This document shows positions 52,232 to 60,926 of a stretch of 64,000 nt of DNA, piece by piece. The stretch comes from JBKPNJ01 sp963695705 (lineage in GTDB: Bacteria > Actinomycetota > Actinomycetes > Propionibacteriales > Nocardioidaceae): assembly GCA_963695705.1 (NCBI GenBank), contig CAVOHB010000006.1, positions 558,001-622,000 of the forward strand. Reading direction: 5' to 3'. Every line of letters begins with the position of its first letter. The stretch's first letter is position 1. Under the pieces are notes generated by a model that made no database searches, was not told the origin of the DNA, and worked only from the letters and a program-made list of their open reading frames with translations. Made by a program: the position numbers and the translations under genes.

Positions 52232-53293
52232 GTGGCATTCGAGGTCACTGCCGCCGCCGCCAGGGAGGGTGCCGATCAGGATCCGGTGCAGGAACGGCGG
52301 GCACGCGGATCGCGTGCAGGCGGAGGACTCGGCCGGTTCATCGGTTACCGCCTGGTGGCAGGGCTCGGCACGCTGGTCTTCGTCCTGCTCTTCAACTTCT
52401 TCCTGTTCCGCTTGCTTCCCGGCGACCCGGCCGCCCGTTACCGCGCGGTCAAGAGCATCAGTCCGAAGGATCTCGCCCGGATCCGCGACGAACTGACAGC
52501 ACCGATGGGAGAGCAGTTCCTCACCTATCTGAAGGATCCGCTGGCGCTGAACGGCATCTCGTCATGGAAGGGGGAACCGGTCTGGGACCTTGTTCTCGGT
52601 CGGGCCTGGCCGACGGTGGTGTTGCTGGGCACAACGACGTTGCTCTCCACCGTGATAGGCATCTGGGTCGGCATCAAGGCCGGCTGGAGCCGCGGGAGCC
52701 GGTTCGACAAGGTCTCGACCGGGGTGACCCTGCTGTTCTACGCCACGCCCGAGTTCTGGCTGGGCCTGCTCCTGATCATGCTGTTCTCCAGCGGCATCGG
52801 GCCCTTCCCCGCCATGTTCCCCACCGGTGGCGTCATCGACGCCGGACTTGACCCTTTATCGCTCGCCGGCATCAAGAGCATTGCGGACCACACCGTCCTT
52901 CCTGCCGCGGCCCTGACGGCGGTCTATCTCGCCGACTACTCGCTGATCATGCGCGCATCGCTCGTGGACGAACTGGGACAGGACTACCTGACGACGGCCA
53001 GGGCGAAGGGCCTGATGGACCGCGCCGTGCGGCGCCACCATGCGGTGCCGAACGCCTCGCTACCCACCATCACGCTGATCTTCTTGAACATCGGCTTCAT
53101 CATCGGTGGCGCGATCACGGTCGAGACCGTCTTCTCGTACCCGGGGCTCGGGCTGCTCACCTACGAGGCCATCCAGGAGCAGGACTTCGTGCTGATGCAG
53201 GCACTGTTCCTGGTCTTCACAGTGTCGGTGATCGTGTCCAACATCGTCGCCGACATCTGGATCGCCGTCGTCGACCCCAGGATCCGCAGGTGA
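52232..53293 (+). CDS. ABC transporter permease (DppB/OppB type)
   Basis: 353 aa from GTG 52232, three bases after the binding-protein stop. Its N-terminal TM is VAGLGTLVFVLLFNFFLFRLLPGDPA, which carries the LLPGDP motif of DppB permeases. The EAA-type loop reads YLTTARAKGLMDRAVRRHHAVPNA, the contact to the ATPases. About six TMs in all, with VETVFSYPGLGLLTYEAI near the end. An unusual 35-residue charged N-terminal extension (AAAREGADQDPVQERRARG) precedes TM1. It overlaps the next permease (GTGA). Confidence 0.92.
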   Translation: MAFEVTAAAAREGADQDPVQERRARGSRAGGGLGRFIGYRLVAGLGTLVFVLLFNFFLFRLLPGDPAARYRAVKSISPKDLARIRDELTAPMGEQFLTYLKDPLALNGISSWKGEPVWDLVLGRAWPTVVLLGTTTLLSTVIGIWVGIKAGWSRGSRFDKVSTGVTLLFYATPEFWLGLLLIMLFSSGIGPFPAMFPTGGVIDAGLDPLSLAGIKSIADHTVLPAAALTAVYLADYSLIMRASLVDELGQDYLTTARAKGLMDRAVRRHHAVPNASLPTITLIFLNIGFIIGGAITVETVFSYPGLGLLTYEAIQEQDFVLMQALFLVFTVSVIVSNIVADIWIAVVDPRIRR

Positions 53294-54223
53294 GTAGTCG
53301 CGCGTTGGAGCCCGAGCGCGGACATGTGCCGAGGGCGCTGTCGTCGCGGGCAATCGCTCGTGCTCGGCGCCTGGCTACGCTGCAGCGGTTCGTCCGAGCG
53401 TTCGTCCGACAGCCCGCCGGTGTGACCGGCGTGGTGATCCTGCTCGTTTTCGTCTCGGTGGCCCTCCTCGCCCCGCTGTTGTTTCCCCGCGACATGCTCG
53501 ACATCACCAAGACTCTGGGCAACGAGGCTCTCGCACCACCCGATCGTGAGTTCTGGCTCGGCACGGATGAGAACGGAAGGTCTGTTCTCGCGGTCCTGGT
53601 CTGGGGAGCGCGCACTTCGTTGACCGTCGGGTTCGCAGCGTCGCTGATCTCGATGCTGATGGGGACGTTGATCGGTATCGGCAGCGGGCACTACCGCGGC
53701 CTGTTCGGGAGTCTGCTGCAGCGGATCACCGACTTGTTCCTGGTGATCCCGTTCCTCCCGCTCGTCGTCGTGCTCGCGGCGGTCCTCGGTCAACGCGGTC
53801 TGGGTACGATCATCCTCGTCCTCGGTGTGACGTCGTGGCCGGGAACGGCACGTCTGGTCCGGGCGCAGACCCTGAGCGTCGAGGGACGTCCCTACCTGGA
53901 GCGGGCCAAGGTGCTTGGCGACAGCGACTGGCAGCAGATGACCAAGCACGTCCTCCCCAACGTGATGCCATTGGTGATCGCGAACACCACGCTGACGGTC
54001 GCGATCGTCATCCTGTCGGAGACCACGTTGTCCTTCCTCGGCCTTGGAGACCCGTTCCGCGACTCCTGGGGAAGCATGCTGGACAAGGCGACAAACGCGG
54101 GTGCGGCGTCGACGGGTGCGTGGTGGTATCTGTTGCCACCCGGCATCTGCGTGATCGTCATCGTCCTGGCGTTCACGCTGATCGGGCGAACGCTCGAGGT
54201 CGTCCTCAACCCGAGACTCGGAA

Positions 54224-54231
<8 letters not shown>
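53290..54231 (+). CDS. ABC transporter permease (DppC/OppC type)
   Basis: 313 aa from GTG 53290, overlapping the previous stop. TM1 is GVTGVVILLVFVSVALLAPLL. EFWLGTDENGRSVLAVLVWGARTSLTVG is the DppC hallmark (LGTDE.GRD-like). The ATPase-contact loop is GRPYLERAKVLGDSDWQQMTKHVLPN, and ETTLSFLGLGDPFRDSWGSML closes the transport domain. It forms the membrane pore together with the DppB-type protein. Its stop lies inside the next gene's start region. Confidence 0.93.
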
Positions 54232-55206
<975 letters not shown>

Positions 55207-55210
<4 letters not shown>

Positions 55211-56235
55211 GCGCCGCCATGTCGCAGGACGACGCGCCGATCGAGCACCCGGTCCTGGAGGTCGAGGATCTTCACGTCGCCTTCCGCGGCCGCGGAGGCG
55301 GCACTGCCCGGGCGGTCGACGGGGTGAATCTCGCGGTCGCCAGGGGGGAGATCGTCGCGCTGGTGGGCGAGTCGGGTTGTGGCAAGACGACGCTGGCCAG
55401 GACGATCCTCGGACTCGAACGCCCCGCATCGGGCGAGGTGCGCTATCAGGGCAAGCCACTCGAATACGGCACGCGCGCCCTGAAGGCCTACCGGAACAAC
55501 GTCCAGCTGGTGCTGCAGGACCCGACCGGCGCCCTCAATCCCCGTCACACCGTGTACGAGGCGGTGGCCGAGGGGCCCCGAGTGCACCGGATGCACGACG
55601 AACCCGGTCGAGTCGTCCGGGCGCTGGGCCAGGCCGGGCTGCGGCCGCCCGAGCGGTTCTTCCTCCGCTATCCGCACGAGCTGTCCGGCGGGTCAGCGGC
55701 AGCGCGTCGTGATCGCCGGCGCACTGGCGCTCGACCCGCAGGTCATCGTCGCCGACGAGCCGGTCAGCAGCCTGGACGCGTCCGTACGCGGCGAGATCCT
55801 GGCCCTGCTGCTGCGATTTGCGACGAGGAGCTCAGCCTGACGTTGCTGGTCGTCACGCACGACCTCGGCCTGGCCTGGAACATCGCCGACCGGGTCGTCG
55901 TGATGTACCTCGGACGGGTAGTGGAACAGGGCGTCACCGAGCAGGTGCTGAGCGAGCCGCAGCACCCGTACACCCGCGCGCTGCTGTCGGTGGTCCCTGA
56001 GATGGAGCAGATCGACCCGATCGTCCTCGCCGGTGAGACACCCGATCCCACCCGCATTCCTGAGGGCTGCCGCTTCCACCCTCGCTGTCCCGCGCTGCTG
56101 TCCGGGGAGGCGGAGCGGGCCGGGATCGTGGACAGCTGCCTGCACACACCGCTGCCGGTGTTGGCCGCTGCGGGACACCACGCGGCATGTTGGCTGGCTC
56201 GGCCACAACCCGCCGAGCAGCGTTCTTCGCATTGA
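55207..56235 (+). CDS. ABC transporter ATP-binding protein (DppF/OppF type) with a scrambled core segment
   Basis: 342 aa as read from ATG 55207 (ATGA overlap with DppD). Walker A GESGCGKTT and Q loop LVLQDPTGALNPRH are intact, and so are the H loop VVTHDLGLAWNIADR and the Cys motif EGCRFHPRCPALL. Between them the frame is wrong for about 42 codons: after HELSGG an extra T at 55693 shifts it, and a missing base near 55820 restores it. Corrected, the stretch reads QRQRVVIAGALALDPQVIV and ADEPVSSLDASVRGEILALL. As written, the signature and Walker B are destroyed although the frame stays open. Two compensating errors in sequence are the simplest explanation. Confidence 0.85.
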
Positions 56236-56266
56236 CCTGGCTGGACGCGCTCTGTTCGGCGTATGC

Positions 56267-56288
56267 TTACTGACTCACGAGTCAGTAA
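56267..56288. promoter_or_regulatory. 22-bp palindromic operator ahead of the Rieske/flavin operon
   Basis: Arms TTACTGACTC (56267-56276) and GAGTCAGTAA (56279-56288) are perfect inverted repeats around AC. The site lies in the 77-bp gap before the first Rieske gene, 24 bp from its ATG. TATGCT just upstream (56262-56267) could be a -10. The TetR protein at 58667-59266 is the likely ligand-responsive repressor; no copy of the site lies before tetR itself. Confidence 0.8.
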
Positions 56289-56312
56289 CTTTCTTGGCAG
56301 GTGGGAGGCAGG

Positions 56313-57476
56313 ATGTCCACGACGACTCAACCTGCCGCCGGCGGTCTGCAGCCCGCGCTCCCCAAGCCGATGTACGTCGACCAGGCGCACTGGCAGCGTG
56401 AACGGGAGCGGGTCCTCTTCGCGTCGTGGTTCTGCGTCGGACGGCTGGCCGACCTCGAGCTCGACCGGCCCGAACGTGTGACGGTCGTGGACGTCGCGGG
56501 GGAGTCGGTGCTGCTGACGACCGACCGCACCGGCGGGCTCCACGGCGCGTACAACGTCTGCCGGCACCGCGGCTCACAGCTCGTTCCGGTCCCTCCCGGC
56601 GAGCCACCGCCGGCGCCGTGTGCGATGCGCTCGTTGCGCTGTCCGTACCACTCCTGGACCTACGACCTGTCCGGGCGGCTGCTCAAGGCTCCGCACACCG
56701 AGGACGTCGCCGACTTCGACGCGAGCGCGTTCTCCCTCGCACCGGTCGGTGTCGAGTCGTGGGCAGGGTTCTGCTTCGTGCACCTGTCGCCGGGCCAGGC
56801 GCGGCCGCTTGCCGCCGAGATGGCCGAGTTCACCAACCGGCTGCAGCGGTACCCCCTCGCCGATCTGGTCGGTGCCCGCCGCTTCGTCTACGACGTCTCG
56901 GCGAACTACAAGGTGCTCGCCGAGAACTACAACGAGTGCTACCACTGCGGTCCCGTGCACCCGGAGCTCTCACGGCTGGTGCCGGCCTTCGCCGGTGGGG
57001 GCAGTGGTCTGGACTGGGAGGATGGCGTCCCGCACCGCGAGGGAGCATGGACGTTCACGATGAGCGGGACGAGCTCACGCCAGCCGTTCCCGGACCTGAA
57101 CGAGTTCGAGCGGGTACGTCACAAGGGCGAGCTGATCTATCCCAACCTGTGGCTGTCCTGCTCGGCCGACCACGTGGCGGCCTACACCCTGTGGCCGCTC
57201 GCGGTGGACCGCACCAGGGTGGTCTGCGACCTGTTGTTCGCCCCCGACGAGGTGGCCCGTCCCGAGTTCGACCCCGACGACGCCGGTGACCTATGGGACC
57301 TGGTGAACCGGCAGGACTGGGCGGTCTGTGAGTCGGTCCAGCGCGGGATGAGCTCGCGTGCCTACACGCAGGGCTGGTTCGCACCCATGGAGGACCTGAG
57401 CGCCGACATCAGGCGCTGGCTGCTGCCGTTGCTCGACGTACCGAGCATCCCGACACGAGAGCCGGCCGATGGCTGA
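56313..57476 (+). CDS. Rieske non-heme iron oxygenase, alpha subunit (first of two)
   Basis: 387 aa from ATG 56313 with a GGGAGG site. The Rieske [2Fe-2S] ligands are CRH in NVCRHRGSQL and CPYHSWTYDL. The mononuclear iron site is in ENYNECYHCGPVHPEL, where the two His are ligands. The C-terminal RQDWAVCESVQRGMSS is characteristic of the quaternary-amine-type oxygenases (glycine betaine, carnitine, stachydrine). The family removes N-methyl groups as formaldehyde using O2 and an external reductase, which is not in this window. It overlaps the sarcosine oxidase-like gene by eight bases and has the palindromic operator upstream. Confidence 0.9.
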   Translation: MSTTTQPAAGGLQPALPKPMYVDQAHWQRERERVLFASWFCVGRLADLELDRPERVTVVDVAGESVLLTTDRTGGLHGAYNVCRHRGSQLVPVPPGEPPPAPCAMRSLRCPYHSWTYDLSGRLLKAPHTEDVADFDASAFSLAPVGVESWAGFCFVHLSPGQARPLAAEMAEFTNRLQRYPLADLVGARRFVYDVSANYKVLAENYNECYHCGPVHPELSRLVPAFAGGGSGLDWEDGVPHREGAWTFTMSGTSSRQPFPDLNEFERVRHKGELIYPNLWLSCSADHVAAYTLWPLAVDRTRVVCDLLFAPDEVARPEFDPDDAGDLWDLVNRQDWAVCESVQRGMSSRAYTQGWFAPMEDLSADIRRWLLPLLDVPSIPTREPADG

Positions 57477-58632
57477 GCAGGTTGACTACGTAGTTGTAGG
57501 TCTCGGAGCGCTCGGGAGCGCCACCGCCTACGAGCTGGCCAAGCGTGGCTGTTCAGTGGTAGGGCTCGAGCGGTTCGCCCTCGGCCATGACCGTGGTGCG
57601 TCGCATGACACCTCCCGGATCCTGCGGCACAGCTACCACACTCCCGGATATGTCGAGCTCACCTTCGACGCATACCGCGACTGGGCCGCGCTGGAGACCG
57701 ACAGCGGCGAGCAGCTGGTGACAGAGGTCGGCGGCCTCGACCTGTTCCCGCCGCGGGCGGCGATCCCGATGGACGACTACGTCGACTCGATGACCGCACT
57801 GGGTGTCGACTTCTCGGTGCTCGACCGTGACGCGGTCGTGCGCCGCTGGCCGCAGTTCTCGCTGCCCAGCGGGACCATCGCACTGTTCCAGGAGCGGGCC
57901 TCGATCGTTCCGGCGGGCCGGGGCACGAGCGTGCTGCAGGCGATGGCGCGCCGGCACGGGGCGACGCTTCGCGACCGGTCACCGGTGACGGGGCTGACGG
58001 ATCTCGGCAGTCGAGGTATCGAGGTACGAAGCGGCGACGCGGTCTACAACTGCCGTCGGGCTGTCGTCTGCGCCGACGCATGGACGAACGAGGTCATCAC
58101 CGGCCTTGACTGGCGGGTGCCGTTGACCGTGACCCTTGAGCAGGTGACGTACTTCCGGCCCCAGGAGCCGCAGCGGTTCATGCCGGGACGACTTCCGCTG
58201 TGGATCTGGATGGACGACCCGTCGTTCTACGGGTTCCCGTGCTACGGCGAGCAGACCGTCAAGGCCGCGCAGGACTGCGGCGGGGCAGAGGTCTCCGGAG
58301 ACGACCGTGCGTTCGAGCCCGACGCTCAACGGCTGTCGATGCTCGCCGAGTTCATGAGCCGCACGCTGCCCGGAACGGGGGTGCCGGTCCGTTCCAAGAC
58401 CTGCTTGTACACGCTCACGCCGGACCGGGACTTCGTCGTCGGCCCGATACCTGGCCACGAAGCCGTGCTGGTGGGTATGGGAGCCGCGCACGGCTTCAAG
58501 TTCGCGCCCACCATCGGGCGTCTCCTGGCCGATCTTGCCGTCGATGGTCGCACCGATGCCGACGTGACGCCGTTCCGGCTGGACCGGGCGGCGCTGACCG
58601 AGCCTTCGCAACCGGTGAGCTGGCTGGTGTGA
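57469..58632 (+). CDS. Monomeric sarcosine oxidase-like FAD enzyme
   Basis: 387 aa. FAD motif DYVVVGLGALGSATAYELAKRG, then GASHDTSRILRHSYH, the Arg/His pocket of monomeric sarcosine and N-methyltryptophan oxidases. SKTCLYTLTPDRDFVVGPI contains the Cys that carries covalent FAD in this family (KTC.YT.TPD). GMGAAHGFKFAPTIGRLLADL closes the fold. It oxidises a secondary N-methyl amine, releasing formaldehyde and peroxide. Co-transcription with the Rieske gene suggests stepwise N-demethylation: oxygenase first, oxidase second. The exact amine is inference. Confidence 0.9.
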   Translation: MAEQVDYVVVGLGALGSATAYELAKRGCSVVGLERFALGHDRGASHDTSRILRHSYHTPGYVELTFDAYRDWAALETDSGEQLVTEVGGLDLFPPRAAIPMDDYVDSMTALGVDFSVLDRDAVVRRWPQFSLPSGTIALFQERASIVPAGRGTSVLQAMARRHGATLRDRSPVTGLTDLGSRGIEVRSGDAVYNCRRAVVCADAWTNEVITGLDWRVPLTVTLEQVTYFRPQEPQRFMPGRLPLWIWMDDPSFYGFPCYGEQTVKAAQDCGGAEVSGDDRAFEPDAQRLSMLAEFMSRTLPGTGVPVRSKTCLYTLTPDRDFVVGPIPGHEAVLVGMGAAHGFKFAPTIGRLLADLAVDGRTDADVTPFRLDRAALTEPSQPVSWLV

Positions 58633-58666
58633 CATGACGCCAGCCGTCGTGCATGTCCGAGCGCGG

Positions 58667-59266
58667 TCAGGCCAGCGCGCGCGGGTCGATCCCGAGCTCG
58701 GCCGCCGTCGCCTCGCGTACCCAGGCGCGGAGCTGCGTGCGGGTGAGGCTGCGGTAGACCAGGACGGCGACGGACAGACCGTCGAGCAGACCTCCGATCC
58801 GCGCCACGGTTGCGGCCGGATCGGGGCAGTGGAACTCGCCCTTCGCGCGGCCGTCGGTGACGACGTCCTGGAGCGCCTGACGCCACCGGTCGTCCAGACG
58901 ACGCAGAGCGGTCCGGATCGTGGGCTCACGCAGGGCGGTGGACCAGGCGTGGATCCACAGCGTCCAGCCCGGCGCGGAGCCGGTGGGGCCGTAGGCGGCG
59001 ATCACCCGGCGAAGGCGGTCCACGGAGTCTTCCCCGCGAGCCAGCGTGCGGTCGAGTCGGGCCAGGTCGCGTTCGACCGCGAACTCGAGCGCCGCCACGA
59101 ACAGCGCATCCTTGGTGTCGAAGTGGTAGAAGACGAGGCCGGTGCTGACTCCAAGGGCCCGCGCCACGTCCCCCACCCGCACCTGCGACATCCCGCGCGC
59201 CTCGATCTGATCAATCGTCGCGGTGAGGATCTCCTCACGGCGTACCTCGACCTTTCGGCGCACCAT
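58667..59266 (-). CDS. TetR-family transcriptional regulator (BetI-like)
   Basis: 199 aa from ATG 59264-59266. The N-terminal helix-turn-helix is MSQVRVGDVARALGVSTGLVFYHFDTKDALF, a classical TetR unit. The C-terminal ligand domain (PGWTLWIHAWSTALREPTIR, then GEFHCPDPAATVARIGGLLDGLSVAVLV) matches BetI-type regulators, which sense choline-like ligands. It is convergent with the flavin enzyme and divergent, at 29 bp, from the second Rieske gene. The only nearby palindrome of the right kind is at 56267, before the first Rieske gene. Confidence 0.92.
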   Translation of the reverse strand: MVRRKVEVRREEILTATIDQIEARGMSQVRVGDVARALGVSTGLVFYHFDTKDALFVAALEFAVERDLARLDRTLARGEDSVDRLRRVIAAYGPTGSAPGWTLWIHAWSTALREPTIRTALRRLDDRWRQALQDVVTDGRAKGEFHCPDPAATVARIGGLLDGLSVAVLVYRSLTRTQLRAWVREATAAELGIDPRALA

Positions 59267-59295
59267 GCCGGCAGACACTACCTGTGGAGACGGCC

Positions 59296-60516
59296 ATGAC
59301 CATCGCACCTTCGCACGCTGACCTGACCCGGCGCGAGAGCCCGACGCTGGATCCGGCGCTGCTCGACCCGACCGGACTGCATCCGGACGGCCTTGAGCTG
59401 GCGATGCAGCCGTTCGGCCGCTCCCGGATGCTGCCGGCCGCCGCCTACACATCGCCGGAGGTGTTCGCCTGGGAACGTCGCCACCTGTTCGCGGGCACAT
59501 GGACCTGCCTGGGGCGTGAGCAGGAGCTCCGCTCCTCCGGCGACACGACCGTGACGCAGCGGGCGGTCATGGTGGGTGACGTGTCCGTGCTGCTGACCTG
59601 GTCGGAGCTCGGACTGAAGGCGTTCGCGAACACCTGCCGGCACCGCGGTCACGAGCTGGTCGGTGATGGGCAGAGCAACACCAAGAGGTCCATCGTCTGC
59701 CCGTACCATGCCTGGTCCTACGACATGGCCGGGTCGGTGCGAGCGGCGCCCGGATATCGGGAGCTGCAGGACTTCGACCCGGTTGAGCACTCCCTGGTCG
59801 AGCTGCCGGTGGAGAACTGGCACGGTTGGGTGTTCGTGCACGCGCTGAACGACATCAAGCACGGCGCGCCGGTGAGCTTCGCGACGCACGTCGGCGCCCT
59901 GGAGGGTCTCATCGCGCCGTACCGGCCGGAGACGCTCGAGTTCGGCGAGAGCCACAGCTACGAGGTGGCGGCGAACTGGAAGGTGATCACGGAGAACTAC
60001 CACGAGTGCTATCACTGCCCGCTGATCCACCCCGAGCTCTGCCAGGTCACGCCACCGGGCTCCGGCGAGAACTACGAGATGCCAGGAGCCTGGGTGGGTG
60101 GCTGGATGGATCTCCGCGACGGAATGGCGACGATGTCGATCACCGGGGACTCCGACGGTCAGCCGATCGAAGGGGTGGACCCACGGCGCGTGGAGTACCT
60201 GGGACTCTTCCCGAACCTGCTGATCTCGCCGCACCCGGACTATGTGATGACCCATCGGATGGTGCCGCTGGCCCCGGATCGCACCTGGGTCGAATGCTCC
60301 TGGTACTTCCCCGACGCCACGGTCGACCCGTCGTACGCGGTCAAGTTCTGGGACATCACCAACCGGCAGGACTGGTCCGCGTGCGAGTCGGTGCAGCGCG
60401 GACTCGCCTCGCCGCACTTCCGCCCGGGACTGTTGGGTCCGGACGAGGACGCCGTGCACCACTTCGTCACCATGGTTGGGCGCGGCTACCGCGGACTCCC
60501 CCTGCACGAGGTCTAG
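59296..60516 (+). CDS. Rieske non-heme iron oxygenase, alpha subunit (second of two)
   Basis: 406 aa from ATG 59296, behind GGAG; GTG 59284 is a possible earlier start. Rieske ligands: NTCRHRGHEL and CPYHAWSYDM. Mononuclear iron ligands: ENYHECYHCPLIHPEL. The C-terminal NRQDWSACESVQRGLASPHF is shared almost word for word with the first Rieske protein, so both belong to the same amine-type branch, but the rest differs widely, so they are not recent duplicates. Two oxygenases with one oxidase could act on successive N-methyl groups or on two substrates. No reductase is adjacent. The 21-bp repeats begin seven bases after its stop. Confidence 0.9.
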   Translation: MTIAPSHADLTRRESPTLDPALLDPTGLHPDGLELAMQPFGRSRMLPAAAYTSPEVFAWERRHLFAGTWTCLGREQELRSSGDTTVTQRAVMVGDVSVLLTWSELGLKAFANTCRHRGHELVGDGQSNTKRSIVCPYHAWSYDMAGSVRAAPGYRELQDFDPVEHSLVELPVENWHGWVFVHALNDIKHGAPVSFATHVGALEGLIAPYRPETLEFGESHSYEVAANWKVITENYHECYHCPLIHPELCQVTPPGSGENYEMPGAWVGGWMDLRDGMATMSITGDSDGQPIEGVDPRRVEYLGLFPNLLISPHPDYVMTHRMVPLAPDRTWVECSWYFPDATVDPSYAVKFWDITNRQDWSACESVQRGLASPHFRPGLLGPDEDAVHHFVTMVGRGYRGLPLHEV

Positions 60517-60523
60517 AAACCGC

Positions 60524-60580
60524 GATCCGACAGTTGTTTCACGCGATCCGACAGTTGTTGACGCGCCATCCGACACCTTG
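60524..60580 (+). repeat. 21-bp tandem repeat, three units, downstream of the second Rieske gene
   Basis: GATCCGACAGTTG at 60524-60536 and 60545-60557, then a diverged CATCCGACACCTTG at 60567-60580. TTTCACGC separates the first two units. This is the reverse complement of the array at 11888-11942, and as there it lies just after a stop codon in the same relative orientation. Confidence 0.75.
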
Positions 60581-60787
60581 TCACGCCGATCGGCACGGGT
60601 TCCGGGAAGGGCTCGCGGCCGCGATCGCTTGAGTCCGCGGCCGACCGCAGCGGTTCTTGATTGCGCAGATTTGTGCGGGCGATGAGAGTTGTCGCACCCG
60701 TTTTACCCGCAACGAATGCACACTTCTTGCCGCGGCGGAACGGGCGGCCTCCCTGAGGTGGGTCGCATGTCCGCACCGCACCGACCT

Positions 60788-60841
60788 TTGCGCGGTAGAT
60801 GGTCACCGGCCGGGGCTCAACCGTGACCATCAACTGCGCAA
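60788..60841 (+). repeat. Long imperfect hairpin, probable dispersed repeat element
   Basis: TTGCGC-GGTA-GATGGTCAC pairs with GTGACCATC-AACT-GCGCAA across a 16-base loop, giving 17 of 19 pairs. The right arm recurs at 9976-10003. It lies in the 410-bp gap 60517-60926, which also holds the 21-bp repeats and no credible gene. There is no U-run, so it is not a standard terminator. Confidence 0.6.
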
Positions 60842-60926
60842 TTTGATGGACCACACCCGAGTTGAGTGCGGCAGTGCCGAGGGGCGGTATGACCGCCGAG
60901 TCGTGCCGTGCTAGGGATCGGCTCGG

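Noticed and set aside
60581..60787. Small genes in the gap after the second Rieske gene
   Set aside because: Short frames there have no ribosome sites and are made of repeat-like sequence; none resembles a protein family.
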